NCBI GenBank assembly: GCA_002197995.1
Contig: NGZR01000004.1
Coordinates: 124,001-188,000, forward strand
Source of the DNA: Gaeumannomyces sp. JS-464
Taxonomy: Eukaryota; Ascomycota; Sordariomycetes; Magnaporthales; Magnaporthaceae
Reading direction: 5' to 3'
Length of the DNA: 64,000 nucleotides
The translations under genes and the position numbers were made by a program. Position 1 is the first letter of the stretch. Every line of letters begins with the position of its first letter. The notes below the pieces were generated by a model, which was given only the letters and a program-made list of their open reading frames with translations, was not told where the DNA came from and did not search any database. Positions 11,147 through 23,182 of the stretch are shown here, piece by piece.

Positions 11147-11813
11147 TTACAGGGCAGCAGCAAACACGGCAGCGCGAGCGCCAGGACGCCGCCGGCGTTG
11201 ACGGCCAGGTCGGTGGCGGCGCCGTTGGTCTTGGCAGGATTGGCGGCGGTCGAGGTGGAGGAGCCGGCGGTGGCAGCGCCAGCCGGGGGCGTGGTGGTGG
11301 CGACGGCGGCAGCACCACCGGAGGGAGCCGAGGTCTTGGCGGCGGCGGCGGGCGTCGACGAGGGGAACTGCGAGGCGTAGCCGCAGAAGATCTTCTGCTG
11401 GCCCTGCTGGGTCTCGCGGCGGCTGTCGTTGGGGCACTGGCGGTGTATGAATGCGGTCAGAAAGATGGACTCATGGCGGGAGGTGTGTTGAGAAGAAAGC
11501 CTAGAACTCACGTTGTTGAAGCAGGTCATGATGGCGTGTATGCCGCGCACTTGCAGTTCCAGTCGCCATCAGAGCAGGCGGCGAAACTTGGCGTTTCTCG
11601 GTGGTCAGCACGCTTCCAGCTGTTGAAGAGAAAATTGAGCAAGTTAGTTTTCTGAGCCGCTCCAAGGAGAGGTGATCTGACCAAGAGCGGCAGCCTTGTC
11701 AAAACAAGCTTTCCTCGGCCGGAATCGTGACGTACAATGTAGTCGGCACCAGGCAGAGGACTGGGCAGCGGCCAGCGAGGCCGTGAAGGCGAGGGGGAGC
11801 AGGAAGACTTCAT
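11147..11813 (-). CDS. Short secreted Cys-containing GPI-type wall protein (frame broken)
   Basis: Starts at the ATG at 11813. A signal peptide becomes readable (about LLPLAFTASLAAAQS) only after one base near 11802 is allowed for. The middle has a compact Cys motif, CSDGDWNCKC, then IMTCFNN. An intron follows (11511-11437, GT-AG), then CPNDSRRETQQGQQKIFCGYA. A Ser/Thr/Ala-rich stalk of about 60 residues leads to a hydrophobic C-terminus, GGVLALA, that reads AVFAAAL and stop at 11147 after a second frame step near 11170. A further step lies near 11543, and the joint of the first exons is unclear. This layout is that of small GPI-anchored fungal surface proteins. The frame steps match the indel pattern seen elsewhere in the window. 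The function is unknown. Confidence 0.6.
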
Positions 11814-14150
11814 CTTGTCGATATTTTGTTCGAGGTCGTGCGGGATCGGTGAGCGAACGTGGTGAGACGATGGGCACAGGTGATAACCGGCTGGAAGGTG
11901 CTAGGCTTTCCTGGTATTGAGATATTACACGGCGGTGAAGACGAGGAAGAGCGAGTGACTTTATAGATACACACGAACGAATGGATGTGCTTCGGTGGTG
12001 AAGGCTGGGGAAAGAAGTGGGAAAGAGAGAGAAAGGGGAACAGGGGGAGAAGAGATCCACGGCAGCAAAAAAGGGCCGCGATGGCGGGCTTTTTGGGTAT
12101 AAAAACATAAAAACATTTAAGATATGCAGAGCTAGGCTAGCTCTGGACCAGGGGCACCCCGACTAGGGGATGCCCCCATGCATGAATAGAGACGGGGAAT
12201 TGCCCACTACTTTCGCTACCAGGGTTCGAACGGGACGGTGACGGCCAGAGTCACACCAGCGACTGACCAGCCGGTGCCAGCGAACCAGGTCCTTGCCCGG
12301 ATTTCCCATCGCTGGTCGTCTCCATCCTCTTCGCGGAGCAGGAGGAGCTCGCTGTCCGTCGCAGGCGAGGCCAAGGGGTGGCGCCCAGGGCGTTTGGGCC
12401 GTCACGGACGAGATTAAAACAATTAAACGGCAGGGTGGAGAGGCACGACGGTGGGAAATTTCAATCAGCCAGGACGCGGGCGGGTGGCTCCGATGCGACG
12501 AGGGGGCCTGCGGTGGTGCTCCAGTCTGCGGATTGGCTCGGGGCATTTTAATCCACGGCGGGCTGCTGCACGGCTGCAAGCCATGGATGGGCAATTTCGC
12601 TATCCAGGACCTAGGGCTGCACAACCCGGCATTTTGTTCAACAGCCGGTTGAGCACTCAATTGCTGCAGCTGAAAACCGAGGGCTGGTGTTGGTTCGGTT
12701 GCCGTCCGAGCCTGTAGTGCAGTCAGTCCCCTTTCTTGGGCCAAAACAAGCCCGACATGGTGGAGTCCCATGTCCAACAATCATCGGAGCCGAGTCGCCC
12801 ACCAGCAAATCACCAGGAACAACAGCATGAGGTCGCTGTGCTGCTCGAGACCCTGCCTCCAGGCCGGGAGATTGTCGCCGGGCCGCATACCACCACACCA
12901 AACCACACCACAACACTACAGCGACCCCAGCCACTCACATGCAGCAAACAGCTCACGACCGATGCTACTGCCGGTCTCGGCCCGCCCAGCAGGCCAGCGA
13001 ATCACTGTCGACCGCTGCTGGTGGCCTGGGATGGATGTGTATGCCCGCCAGCCTCAACGCCGTTTTGTTATTTTCTGTCCCCCAAGCTGAAAGCACCGTG
13101 TTGTCGTCATGGCTTCGTGTGGCTGCATGTGCCCGACGTGTTTCTCTCGTTCTGGACAACATCTCCGCTCGTGGCGTGCGACCATGGTCCTCAAGTAGGT
13201 GCTGGCGCAGTAAAAGGCCTGGCTCAGCCGCACCTGCGAGGCCATTACGACCATCAGCCTGGCTGCGTTGTTCAGCTGCGTGCTTGTGTCTAGGCTGGAT
13301 CTATCATTTGCGTTGGGTGTAAGACGTACGACCTATTATTGTGTTCCATCCTTGCTTTCCATCATGGAGACCTCTTTTACCTCTCCCGCTTGACCGGAGA
13401 TAAGCCGGTGAAAGTCCACCGTCGCCGCTGGTCCTACACGTAAACCCTGCCTCCCTCCACCCGGCCCGTCTGGTGCAACGTCTCTTGCGCTTGCACAATC
13501 ACATGTGCAAGGCCATACCTAGTCTCCTTGATAGGAGGCACATCGGTCACGAATCCTTCGAAGCCGGTATTCCGAGGGACGACGCCATCTAGAACGAGAG
13601 TTCATATAATCTATAAGCCAGGAGTTGAAGACGGACGATGAGATGTGAAGTGTGTATCAACCTCAATTGTTTTATGAAATTGAGCACCTAGTTCTTCGGA
13701 TATACCTCAGTGCATACAAAGTCTCCGCTCAGCACGTTTCTAACCCCGACATTGAAGCCCTCCCTAAAAATGAACCATCTAATAAGAGAGAAAGAGAGAC
13801 GCCGAGGACAGAGGGAGAGAAAAAAAAATCACCAAAAACCAAAGACCCCATTTCCAGCCGGTTAGTCATCGAGAGATATGAACCGTGCCATGATGCCTTA
13901 GGTACAGCAGGTAACAATCGCGACTATGACGGCTGATGCGTGCGCTGATAATGATGTCGTTCTGGCATATGCATAACCACCCGCAAGCTCAATGCGCCGC
14001 CTCCAACATAACCCAAGCGAAGGGAAATTGAAAGAGGAAGAAGAGAAGAAAAGCAACCACAAATTAACGCCCCAAGGTATGCTGGCTTGATCAGAATGCT
14101 TCGTGAAAGTACCCTCTTCTTGTACGGTCGTGCCACATATTCATATCCCA
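11814..14150. other. Long intergenic stretch, nothing recognisable
   Basis: About 2.3 kb with many overlapping short frames on both strands but no motif, no consistent splice sites and no family resemblance. The part near 13.5-14.1 kb is likely the 3' flank of the next gene. Decayed repeat sequence is possible. Confidence 0.45.
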
Positions 14151-14975
14151 TTAGGCGTGTTTGCTTCGCTTCCCCCCACCGAAGAAGTCTTTGCCGTTGT
14201 AGCCCAGACTCCCAATGTTGAAGATGTCGGCGAGGTCGTCTCCCATCCTCCTCTTCTGGCCTGCCCCTTTTCCCAACCGAGTGGGCGCCCTCCCCGGGTT
14301 CCTGCCAGCACCGCCGCTGTGCCGTGTCCTTGATAGTCGCCCTGGCAGCGGTACCGCAGAAGATAGAAATGATTGTTTTGCTGTTGCTGACTACCATCCT
14401 GGGGTCGTGAGTCGGAAAGGTCGAGGCTTGCCAGGTTCAAGTTGGGCTCCTGGGGATACGGAATTGAAGACTGAAAGTTGAATGTGTCCTGTGTCGGAAC
14501 TGATATCACAGGCACGTCGTCGACCTCCGTCGAGTCTGTTGCGGTCGTGGATGGCGACGTCGAGGTTTGTATGGTGGACGGCGGCGTGCCGAGTCTGTCC
14601 GCATCTGGGGGCAGCGGGGTAGCTGGTGACGGTCGCGAGGGTTGGGCGGTGCAGTTCCGGGGAAGAGGCCGTCTCAGCCTTGTCGACGTCATCCTCACTT
14701 TCAGGACCTTGCGAGGAAGCCTCCCGGGCACCACCTTCAAGCCGTTCCGTGGCCCAGCGCCGTATCTTCCAGCCCTCACCGTCGCCCAGTCCGATGCTCT
14801 CACGGTCGAGGAAGGCGAGCAGGTCGTCCAAGCAGTCCTGGTAACCGTCGGTTCGCGCCTTGGCCTGCGCCCGGCTGACGTCTTGTACAGTCGAGTGACC
14901 GACAAGGCCGCCGCCTTGAAGGCGTCGAGCAACTGCTCAGGCGGACTGCACTCATCGTGGTGGTTGCAGGATTCT
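14151..14975 (-). CDS. Conserved protein, probably C16orf72/HAPSTR1-like (5' end unresolved)
   Basis: Conserved blocks lie in order but in different frames: FKAAALSVTRLYK, then GYQDCLDDLLAFLD, then GEGWKIRRWATERL, a low-complexity Ser/Thr/Pro stretch, FNFQSSIPYPQEPNLNLA, and a C-terminal DLADIFNIGSLGYNGKDFF followed by GGGKRSKHA and stop at 14151. A frame step is needed near 14871 (after YKTSA), and others lie in the linker. I recognise the first blocks as a widely conserved fungal family that I believe belongs with human C16orf72 (HAPSTR1), a stress-response partner of the HUWE1 ubiquitin ligase. That assignment is from memory and moderate. An exon probably begins near 14975, and earlier exons were not resolved. 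The gene is divergent from ISW1. Confidence 0.5.
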
Positions 14976-16024
14976 GCAGTCTATCGACTGTTACGGTTGT
15001 TCTGGTCTGTCGGCCGTTTCGTTGGTCAGGGACCTGGGCTGTAGAGTACGAGCCGGTGCAGGGTGTCCTTGCAGGACACCTCGCGAGGCGAAGGAATGAA
15101 GGTCGGCGTGGATGACGGTCTGGCCTTGCCCGTCTTGTTCTTTCGCAGCCTTTCTGTTGCCCCGGGACAAGGCGAGGGTTTTCCCCGTGCCGGCTCCGTA
15201 AACAGTGGGATAGTGGGTCGCAGAGGCTGCAGAGGGGAGCCCAACCGGGCGTCGTGAGAACAGGCTGGTGGGTATCGCCAGGCGGTCGGAGTCGTTTGCG
15301 TGGCCGATTGTGGTTCGCCGTGGGATTTCCAATCTTCAAATGAGCGACAAGTAATAGACAGACGGATGCGTGCAGAGCCGGCTGAAACAAATAAGAATAA
15401 CGGAATTGAGCCCAAGTGACTGTGGCAACGCTGCGTTGTTATGGTGGTGATGGTGAAGGCGGCAGCTCTCATGCGTCTTCCAGATCCGAGTCGTTATTAG
15501 TGTTTGGGACCGGCTAGACGGGAAGCCGGAACAAAGATGTTCAAGCCAGGGATAGGTGATGATGCCTCTGCCTGCTGGCCTGCCTTGGCTTGGGCTTCAG
15601 GGACCTGATCAAAGCGGGCACCTGACTGACGCTTGGCTGCGTGGGGCTATTGTTGTCAGCGCGCGCCTTGGAGTCTGCTGAATCAGCATGCCTCGCACCA
15701 TCACGACAGGGAGGTGGGGAGCTGCTTGCACGTGACACCACTTTACGGATCAATTTGACGCGTTGGGTGGGTCTCTCGACCTCCCGGCGCCGCTTGAAGA
15801 CTTTCTTTGCTCGGCATCCCAACCCTCCTGCTAGACACGACCACCTCCGCACCAACCTGCCACCATTCGCAACCTGTCCTGTAGCTGCACGGCGCGGAGC
15901 AAACGTCGCAACCGCGGAACTTGTATCAAACCGGGAATCTACAGTGGCCGACTGGAGCTCTATAAAAGCGCGTCTCAGTCGCGTGTAAGTGAGCACACCT
16001 TAATCGCACTTCAACACCGCCAAG
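14976..16024. promoter_or_regulatory. Divergent region between HAPSTR1-like gene and ISW1
   Basis: Probably contains unresolved first exon(s) of the minus-strand gene and the promoter of ISW1. A TATAAAAG box stands at 15961-15968, 57-64 bases before the ISW1 start codon. No other gene is supported. Confidence 0.4.
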
Positions 16025-19000
16025 ATGCCTCCTCGCTCTTCGCGAGTGAGCGGCCACAACACCGACGCGTCCATGCCAGACGCCACAGCCAGCAAAGCCC
16101 CTCAGGGCGGCGACTCAATGGTGAGTCTGACAACGTACATGCGTGCCCGGCAATGCCCTGGGTCGCATTCCTCTTGTGCATGCCACGACTTACAAGAGAT
16201 TAGGACGTGGACGAGACCCCTGACATGACCGATTCGGACACGAACCCAAACACCACGGCCAGCAGTGTGATGGGCGATTCGACCGTCGATGGCCGGAAAC
16301 GTCGCTCGGAAGCAAACCAGCTGCGTCGGAGCATCTTGGTCGCAAACATGATCGACTCGGCGAGTCAAAGGTAGGAGCTGCTTTGCGCCCCTCACCAAGG
16401 GGCTACGGCTTCGCGGCCCCGGCGCGTCTACTGCCAATGATGGATCGCGGTACTGACAGCGCACCGCCTCGTATAGGAGGATGATACTCTGCGCAGATTC
16501 AGGTATCTTCTCGGCCTCACAGACCTGTTCCGGCACTTTATCGAGACGAACCCCGACCCCAAGATCCGCGAGATCATGGAGCGAATCGACGCACAGAACG
16601 CCGAGGCGGCCAAGTCAAAAAAGAGCTCAAGTCGCCAGGGCGGCGCTGCTAGCGGCAAGCTCCGCAAGACCGAAGCCGAGGAGGATGCAGAACTTCTTAA
16701 AGACGAGAAGTACGGCGGCTCGGCTGAGACTGTTTTCCGCGAGTCGCCCGCCTTCATCCAAGGAACGATGCGAGACTACCAGATTGCGGGTCTGAACTGG
16801 CTGATCTCGCTGCACGAGAACGGTATTTCTGGCATTTTGGCAGACGAGATGGGCCTTGGCAAAACACTGCAGACTATTTCGTTCCTGGGTTATCTCCGGC
16901 ACATCATGGACATCACCGGCCCGCACCTGGTCATCGTGCCCAAGTCCACGCTCGACAACTGGAAGCGCGAGATTGCCAAGTGGACGCCAGAAGTCAACGT
17001 CCTTGTCCTGCAGGGACCAAGGACGAGCGCGCCGCGCTCATCAACGACCGGCTCGTTGACGAGGATTTCGACGTCTGCATCACCAGTTATGAGATGATTC
17101 TGCGCGAGAAGAGCCATCTCAAGAAGTTCGCCTGGGAGTACATCATCATCGACGAGGCACACCGCATCAAGAATGAAGAGTCGTCGCTGGCACAGGTCAT
17201 CAGGCTTTTCAACTCTCGCAACCGGCTACTTATTACAGGCACGCCGCTCCAGAACAACATCCACGAGCTCTGGGCCCTGCTGAACTTCCTGCTACCCGAT
17301 GTGTTTGGCGACTCTGAGGCCTTTGACCAGTGGTTCTCTGGAGAGGGCAAGGACTCGGACACAGTCGTCCAGCAGCTGCATCGTGTACTGCGCCCCTTCC
17401 TGCTACGGCGTGTCAAGAGTGACGTGGAGAAGAGCCTTCTTCCCAAGAAGGAGGTCAACCTCTACCTCAAGATGTCGGAGATGCAGCGTAACTGGTACCA
17501 GAAGATTCTCGAGAAGGATATTGACGCCGTCAACGGCGCAAACGGGAAACGCGAGTCCAAGACACGACTTTTGAACATTGTCATGCAGCTGCGCAAATGC
17601 TGCAACCACCCCTACCTGTTTGAGGAGCCGAGCCCGGCCCTCCCTATACAACCGACGAGCATCTGGTCTACAACGCCGGCAAGATGGTCATCCTGGACAA
17701 GCTCCTCAAGCGTCTCCAGAGCCAGGGGAGCCGCGTGCTCATTTTCTCGCAGATGAGCAGAGTACTTGACATCCTGGAAGACTACTGCGTTTTCCGCGAG
17801 TACAAGTACTGCCGTATTGATGGAAGCACGGCCCATGAGGATCGTATTGCCGCCATCGACGATTACAACAAGCCAGGGTCGGAGAAGTTCGTCTTCCTGC
17901 TTACGACGAGGGCCGGTGGCCTCGGAATTAACCTCACCACCGCGGACATTGTGATCCTCTACGACAGCGACTGGAATCCCCAGGCCGACCTGCAAGCCAT
18001 GGATCGTGCCCACCGTATCGGACAGACCAAGCAGGTCGTGGTCTACCGCTTCCTCATTGACAACACCATCGAGGAGAAGGTGCTGGAGCGAGCGGCGCAG
18101 AAGCTGCACCTCGACCGTCTGGTTATTCAGCAGGGAAGAGCTCAAGTCGCCGCCAAGGCTGCGGCCAACAAGGACGAGCTGCTGTCCATGATCCAGCACG
18201 GAGCCGAGTCCGTCTTCAACAGGGAAGCTGGCAAGAGCTCCATCACAACCGGCGATGACCTGAACGATGATGATATCGACAAGATGCTTGCCTCGGGCGA
18301 GAGCCGCACGCGCGAGCTCAACGCCCGTTACGAGAAGCTTGGAATCGACGATCTGCAGAAGTTCTCCTCTGAGTCGGCATACGACTGGAACGGCGAAAAC
18401 TTTGCCAAGAAGAAGGATATCGGCGCCACATGGATCAACCCGGCTAAGCGAGAGCGCAAGGAACAGACGTACTCGGTGGACAAGTACTACCGACAGGCCA
18501 TCTATGGACACACGGGAGCGCCCAAGGAGGTCAAGCCCAAGGCTCCTCGCGCTCCCAAGCAGTACCACATCCAGGACTACCAGTTCTTCCCGCCGGAGCT
18601 CCGCGACCTGCAGGATCGCGAGACGGCGTACTACCGTAAGGAGATCGGCTACAAGGTTCCTCTGCCGGATGGCGACGAGTCCACTCTTTCCGAGCGGGAA
18701 GCGGAGCAGGCACTCGACCAGCAAGAGATCGACAATGCCACTCCGCTGACAGAGGAGGAGCAGGAGCGCAAGCAGCAGCTCTCGCAGGAGGGATTCTACG
18801 AGTGGAACAGGAGGGATTTCCAGCAGTTCGTCAACGGTTGCCACAAGTTCGGCCGTCACGACTACGATGGCATTGCTACGAGGTCGGCAGCAAGACGGCG
18901 GCCGAGATCAGGGCGTACTCCAAGGTCTTTTGGCAGCGGTACACGGAGATTGCCGACTACCCCAAAGCCATCAAGACGATTGAGGACGGCGAGGAGAAGC

Positions 19001-19661
19001 TCCGCAAGATCGAGCACCAGCGCAAGATGCTGCGCAAGAAGATGGGCCAGTACCGCGTCCCGCTCCAGCAGCTCAAGATCAACTACTCGGTCTCGACGAC
19101 GAACAAGAAGGTGTACACGGAGGAGGAGGACCGGTTCCTCCTCGTCATGCTCGACAAGCACGGCATCGACTCGGAGGGCATCTTTGAGAAGATACGCGAC
19201 GAGATCCGCGAGAGCCCGCTCTTCCGATTCGACTGGTTCTTCCTGAGCAGGACGTCGACGGAGCTCAGCCGTCGCTGCACCACCCTACTCACCACCATTG
19301 TCAAGGAGTTTGATGACGTCAACACGACCACCAAGGGCGCCAATGGCGTTAACGGCCGCGCGAAGCGTGAGGTCGAGGACGAGGAGAACGACGAGGATAG
19401 TATCCTTGGAATGGCCCCGCCCAAGAAGAAGTCCAAGAACGGAGTCAAGGTATATTCCATCCCAGCCGAGGTTTCCACCATTATGTCCATGGGAACTATT
19501 GCTGACGTGTCTTGCGCAATCTAGAACAAGGCACTCGATAATGTCAAGTCGGGCCCTGCCAGCAAGGCCACCTCGGCGGCGCCGTCCCGCGCGTCAAGCG
19601 TAATTTCCAACACGTCTCCTGCCCCATCCGCCAAGGGCAAGTCGAAGGGCAAAAGAAATGA
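16025..19661 (+). CDS. ISW1: ISWI-family chromatin-remodelling ATPase
   Basis: Nuclear SNF2-type motor that slides nucleosomes. Exons are 16025-16120, 16204-16370, 16477-19449 and 19525-19661. The helicase core carries DEMGLGKT (about 16846), DEAHRIK (about 17152), then [17 protein letters not shown] and [21 protein letters not shown]. The last third has the HAND-SANT-SLIDE part, including [13 protein letters not shown] and [18 protein letters not shown]. The frame breaks at about 16370, 17015, 17625, 18879 and 19654, each by one missing base. With these allowed for, the coding length is 3378 nt (1125 residues), normal for fungal ISW1. As printed, the last exon would run on to a stop at 19710. 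One more A in the AAAA run near 19654 gives a lysine-rich end and TGA at 19659-19661, as expected. Five independent lesions in such a conserved gene point to assembly error. Confidence 0.93.
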
Positions 19662-20399
19662 ATCAAGCCATCTCGCAGTTCGTAATATCGCATCCTCTAT
19701 TGTAATATAGAAAAGAGATGGGGCCAATGATGGAGAGTTTAAAAAAATATGTGGCGTTTGGTGCGCTGTTAATTGGGAAACTGGCTGGCTTGCTTTTTTC
19801 TTTTCTTTTCAGTGTATTGGGTTTGGGGGCTTCTCAGCCGTACCGGGGCCCGGTATCTCGCCGAGCAAATGCGTCACTGAGGGAAAATGTGGAGACACTC
19901 TGATAGAAAGGGAGCGTCGGATTATTATGCATCTTTCTTCTCCGCGGCGAGGGGGATATGAGTCTGTTTCTCCTTGGCTTACGGGCTTGGTATTCCTTCA
20001 ATAGTCTTTAGTAGCTTCTAGGTCAGAGTAGCCAGCTGGCCAAAAGATATCGCTTGCTTTAGATATTTTGATCCCGTGAACCTATACCTCCCGTCTGGAT
20101 ACTATATGCGCTTGTCGTCATCGGTTGTATGTCTAATATCAAAATACAATGTCCTACCAAGTCCGCCGGGATCACTCGTGGCAGCTGCACGGCACAGCGG
20201 ACGCTTTCTGTAGGGGGTAGGGTGTTCAAAAAAAAACGCCGTTTATTAAGCCCACCCTTTTTGGTCCGGACTCGGACGCACACACACACACACACACACA
20301 CACAAAAGTCCCAAAACGCCTTAGATGCCCCCTTTAGGAAAGAACCCGCCGCAAATGAAAAGAGCCACCTCTTACCGCCGCCACTACCAGACCTCACAA
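19662..20399. other. Convergent intergenic region with CA microsatellite
   Basis: 3' flanks of ISW1 and eIF3i. It contains a (CA)13 run at about 20279-20304. No gene is seen. Confidence 0.6.
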
Positions 20400-21848
20400 T
20401 CATTGTTGTGCTGCCAGCCTGTTTGCGCGTTCTCTCTCCACCTCGTACATGAAGTCAAAGTAGCCCTTATCAAACATGTGTACGCGGACGTAGCCGTCCT
20501 CACCGCCACTGGCGTAGCCCTTGCCGTTGGGCTCTGCGGCGACGGTGTTCTAGAGCAAGGCATTTTCCAGTTAGCGAACGGGCCAGAGTAGGGAAAAAAA
20601 AAACGGGGGCGTCGAAGGGGGCAGTCTTTCTCACCAAAGGACCGAAGTGACCCCTCACACGGCCAATCTCATCCTCAAAGATCTTGTGGTAAAAGCGAGC
20701 CTCAAACTTGCCCTGGCGCGCCGAGGTGGTGGTGACGTCCATGGCGGCCTGGCCACCTCCCAGGATGACAAAGTCCTTCTTGGGGGTTATGGATGCGCTG
20801 TTCAGAGGGGTGTCTGCAACGTAGGTCTTGAGGACCTCGAGATCCCTGGCTGTCACCAGCTTGGAGGTCTTGTCCTTGGAGGCGGTAATGAAGTAGGTGC
20901 GGTCCTGCGACCACTGCAGGTCGGTGAGCTGCATGCCGAGGTCGTGGATCTGGACCGAGTGGATTTGCTCGCCGGTCTTTTGATTCGGTTGTTAGCTAGT
21001 TCGGCCGTGCTTCTATCAGGTACTGGCTTGTCCGTAATCGCAAACTCACCTTGCCGTCGTACTGCGACACGGAGCCGTCCTCGTGGCCGGCAATGATGTA
21101 CTTGGACATGTAGCTCCACCCGGCGACTGTGGCCTTGCTCTCGTCGCAGACGATGGTCATGGCCCTCTCAGGGTTCTGCTCGGCGTTGACGTCGACCTTG
21201 ATGTCGAGGACGACAATGGTACCCAGATGACCCATGCGCTTCTCGGTGACGCCCAGCAGGCGGGTGCCGTCCTCGTTGAACTCGACGCGCTTGACGGCGG
21301 TGGGGAATTCCCAGGTGGCCAGGCAGCGGCCCGTCTTGACCTCCCACAGCTTGATGGTGTTGTCTGCGGACCCGGTGGCGATGACGGGCTCGTGGGGTCG
21401 ACGTCGACGGTCCAGATGGCGCCGACGTGGCCGTGGTAAGTGCCTAGCCGCTCGCCGTTGTGGGCGTACCAGACGCAGATCTGCTGGTCCTTTGCGACGG
21501 AGAAGATGAGGTCGCCATCGGGGTTGAACCTGTGTTTGCGCAACAGCAGCAACCCCAAGGGTCAGCCGGACGTGTCCATTCGATCCGTTCTGGTCTTGAT
21601 CCACGCTTCACCCTGCATGCGGGGAACTTTTTCTGATATTCGTCGCGAACAACACCCTCCCTATACGCGCTGCCCTATGCGTTTTCTTGCCATTGACCCC
21701 TCCCGCCCTCCTCTTTCTATCCTCCTCTTGACCAGCTCACACGCGCAACAAGCTGTGCAGCGGAAAAACGACGACGTAAGACGGGCAAGGGTCTGTACTT
21801 AATCTGAGTGAGGGCACGCTCGTGGCCCGCCAGGAGAACAGGCCTCAT
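20400..21848 (-). CDS. TIF34: Translation initiation factor eIF3 subunit I
   Basis: WD40-repeat scaffold of the cytoplasmic eIF3 complex, which loads the 43S complex onto mRNA. Exons are 21848-21799, 21529-21050, 20976-20635 and 20549-20400, and all introns are GT-AG. The protein opens [17 protein letters not shown] and continues with [75 protein letters not shown] and [13 protein letters not shown], and ends [10 protein letters not shown]... with stop at 20400. This is the canonical eIF3i order. One base is missing near 21387, where VDVDPTS should run into VIATGSADN. With that base the CDS is 1023 nt (340 residues), the usual family length. The gene is essential in yeast, so the break is probably an assembly error. 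Confidence 0.95.
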
Positions 21849-23182
21849 CTTGACGGATTTCTTGGTTGCCGAACCAAGAAACTGACTGGCACGATTATCG
21901 GTAGGGACGTCGGCGGAGGTCTCGGTCGTTTAATAGCTGGGCGTCGAGGCTCGCTCGGTCCGTCTAATTCGTCGAAGGTTGCCGTCGCCTTTTTACTGAG
22001 GCCAAATTTTTTGACAAGGCGGCGTGGATTGTGCGCGGGCGGCAAACAGCGCTTGTGGAGGGGCAGCAGGGGGCTCGGGGAAGGTGCCGCGCCCTCCAAG
22101 CAATCCTCCGCACACATTTGACTCATTTGTCCATGATTCACCGCCTTTGCCCAGTGGCGCACGGACCATTTAATGACTGGTGAGATTTCTTTTATCCGTC
22201 GAGAAACACCCTGCCCGAACACCATCTGGGTGACCACACTCGTCATCGTGCCTTGAGGTGGCAGTGGTGGTGCTAGAGGTACCTACCAAGCTCGCGCCAC
22301 CGGGAACCCAGTCTTTTCCTGGCAGTTTCTTCAAATTCTAGAAAACACAAAGGGCTCCTAATCTCAACTGTTTCCCCGAGGTCTTGGAGGGGCATGGCTG
22401 TGTCTGTAAACCGTCTCAAGACGCTCTTTGGATCACAGAGCAGGTCACATAAGCCGACTATTACTCCCAATTTGGTACCTGGTTGTTGACCCGACTCGAA
22501 AGGAGAGGGATAAGACGCATTTCATGACAGGAGTTGCCGAGGCTCCGCTTTTTTGAGTCACTTCAATTCGCCATCCGCTCCTTTGTCCGAGTTCTGTCGT
22601 CCGTTTGCCCGTCGGGCAAGTGCGAGGGCAAGAGACGGGAGACTGAGGGATGTAAAGGGTATTGGGATTGATGGGCAGTTTAATCGCAGTTGGTTCCGGC
22701 TGTCCTGTGAAGGCGCTCTGAGGGGTATGTCCAGGTGTGTACGCAGCCCGGCACGTCTTCAGTGGTCGGGGCTAGGGGCTTTCGTGAGGAACAGCACCCG
22801 ACGGCTTTCTGGACCGGGCCGCGACACAGGGCCAACGCCTATTGACGAGCTCGGGACTGACCGAGTGACTCGGCCCCACAGCGCCAGCAGTATCAGCGAC
22901 AGCAGCAGTAGCCGATACCACCAGCACCGCGCTGCCGCCGTAACGTCTTCTGCTGCTCTGTGTTTCGAGTCTACCGTTTCCCCCGCCGTCGCCGCCTCCT
23001 CGGCTTCCTCCCCACCGCCTCCGTTGCTGCTGCTGCCCGCCGTCCGCGCATTCGCCCAACACGCCCCGCGCGCATTCTGCTGGAGCTGCAGCAGTATTTC
23101 TCGCCCGCCTCCACGGCGACCTCGAGTCTGCTCCGGCCATCTTCCCTATTCCACAAGACTTTTCTCATCCTTACGCTGCACT
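21849..23182. promoter_or_regulatory. Divergent region between eIF3i and C1-THF synthase
   Basis: About 1.3 kb holding both promoters and 5' leaders. A long plus-strand frame from 22553 crosses into the first exon of the next gene but looks like GC-rich leader: it has no motif and is rich in Ser/Arg/Pro. Direct CGC/CTC-rich tracts lie at 22870-23150. No separate gene is supported. Confidence 0.5.

Noticed and set aside
12215..12245. GGTTCGAAC resembling a tRNA T-loop
   Set aside because: The flanking bases do not form a T stem, and no acceptor, D or anticodon arms are found at the right spacing.
17612..18859. 415-codon open frame on the minus strand opposite ISW1
   Set aside because: It is the antisense of conserved ISW1 codons. 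The Leu/Val/Arg-rich composition reflects GC-rich third positions, with no motif of its own.
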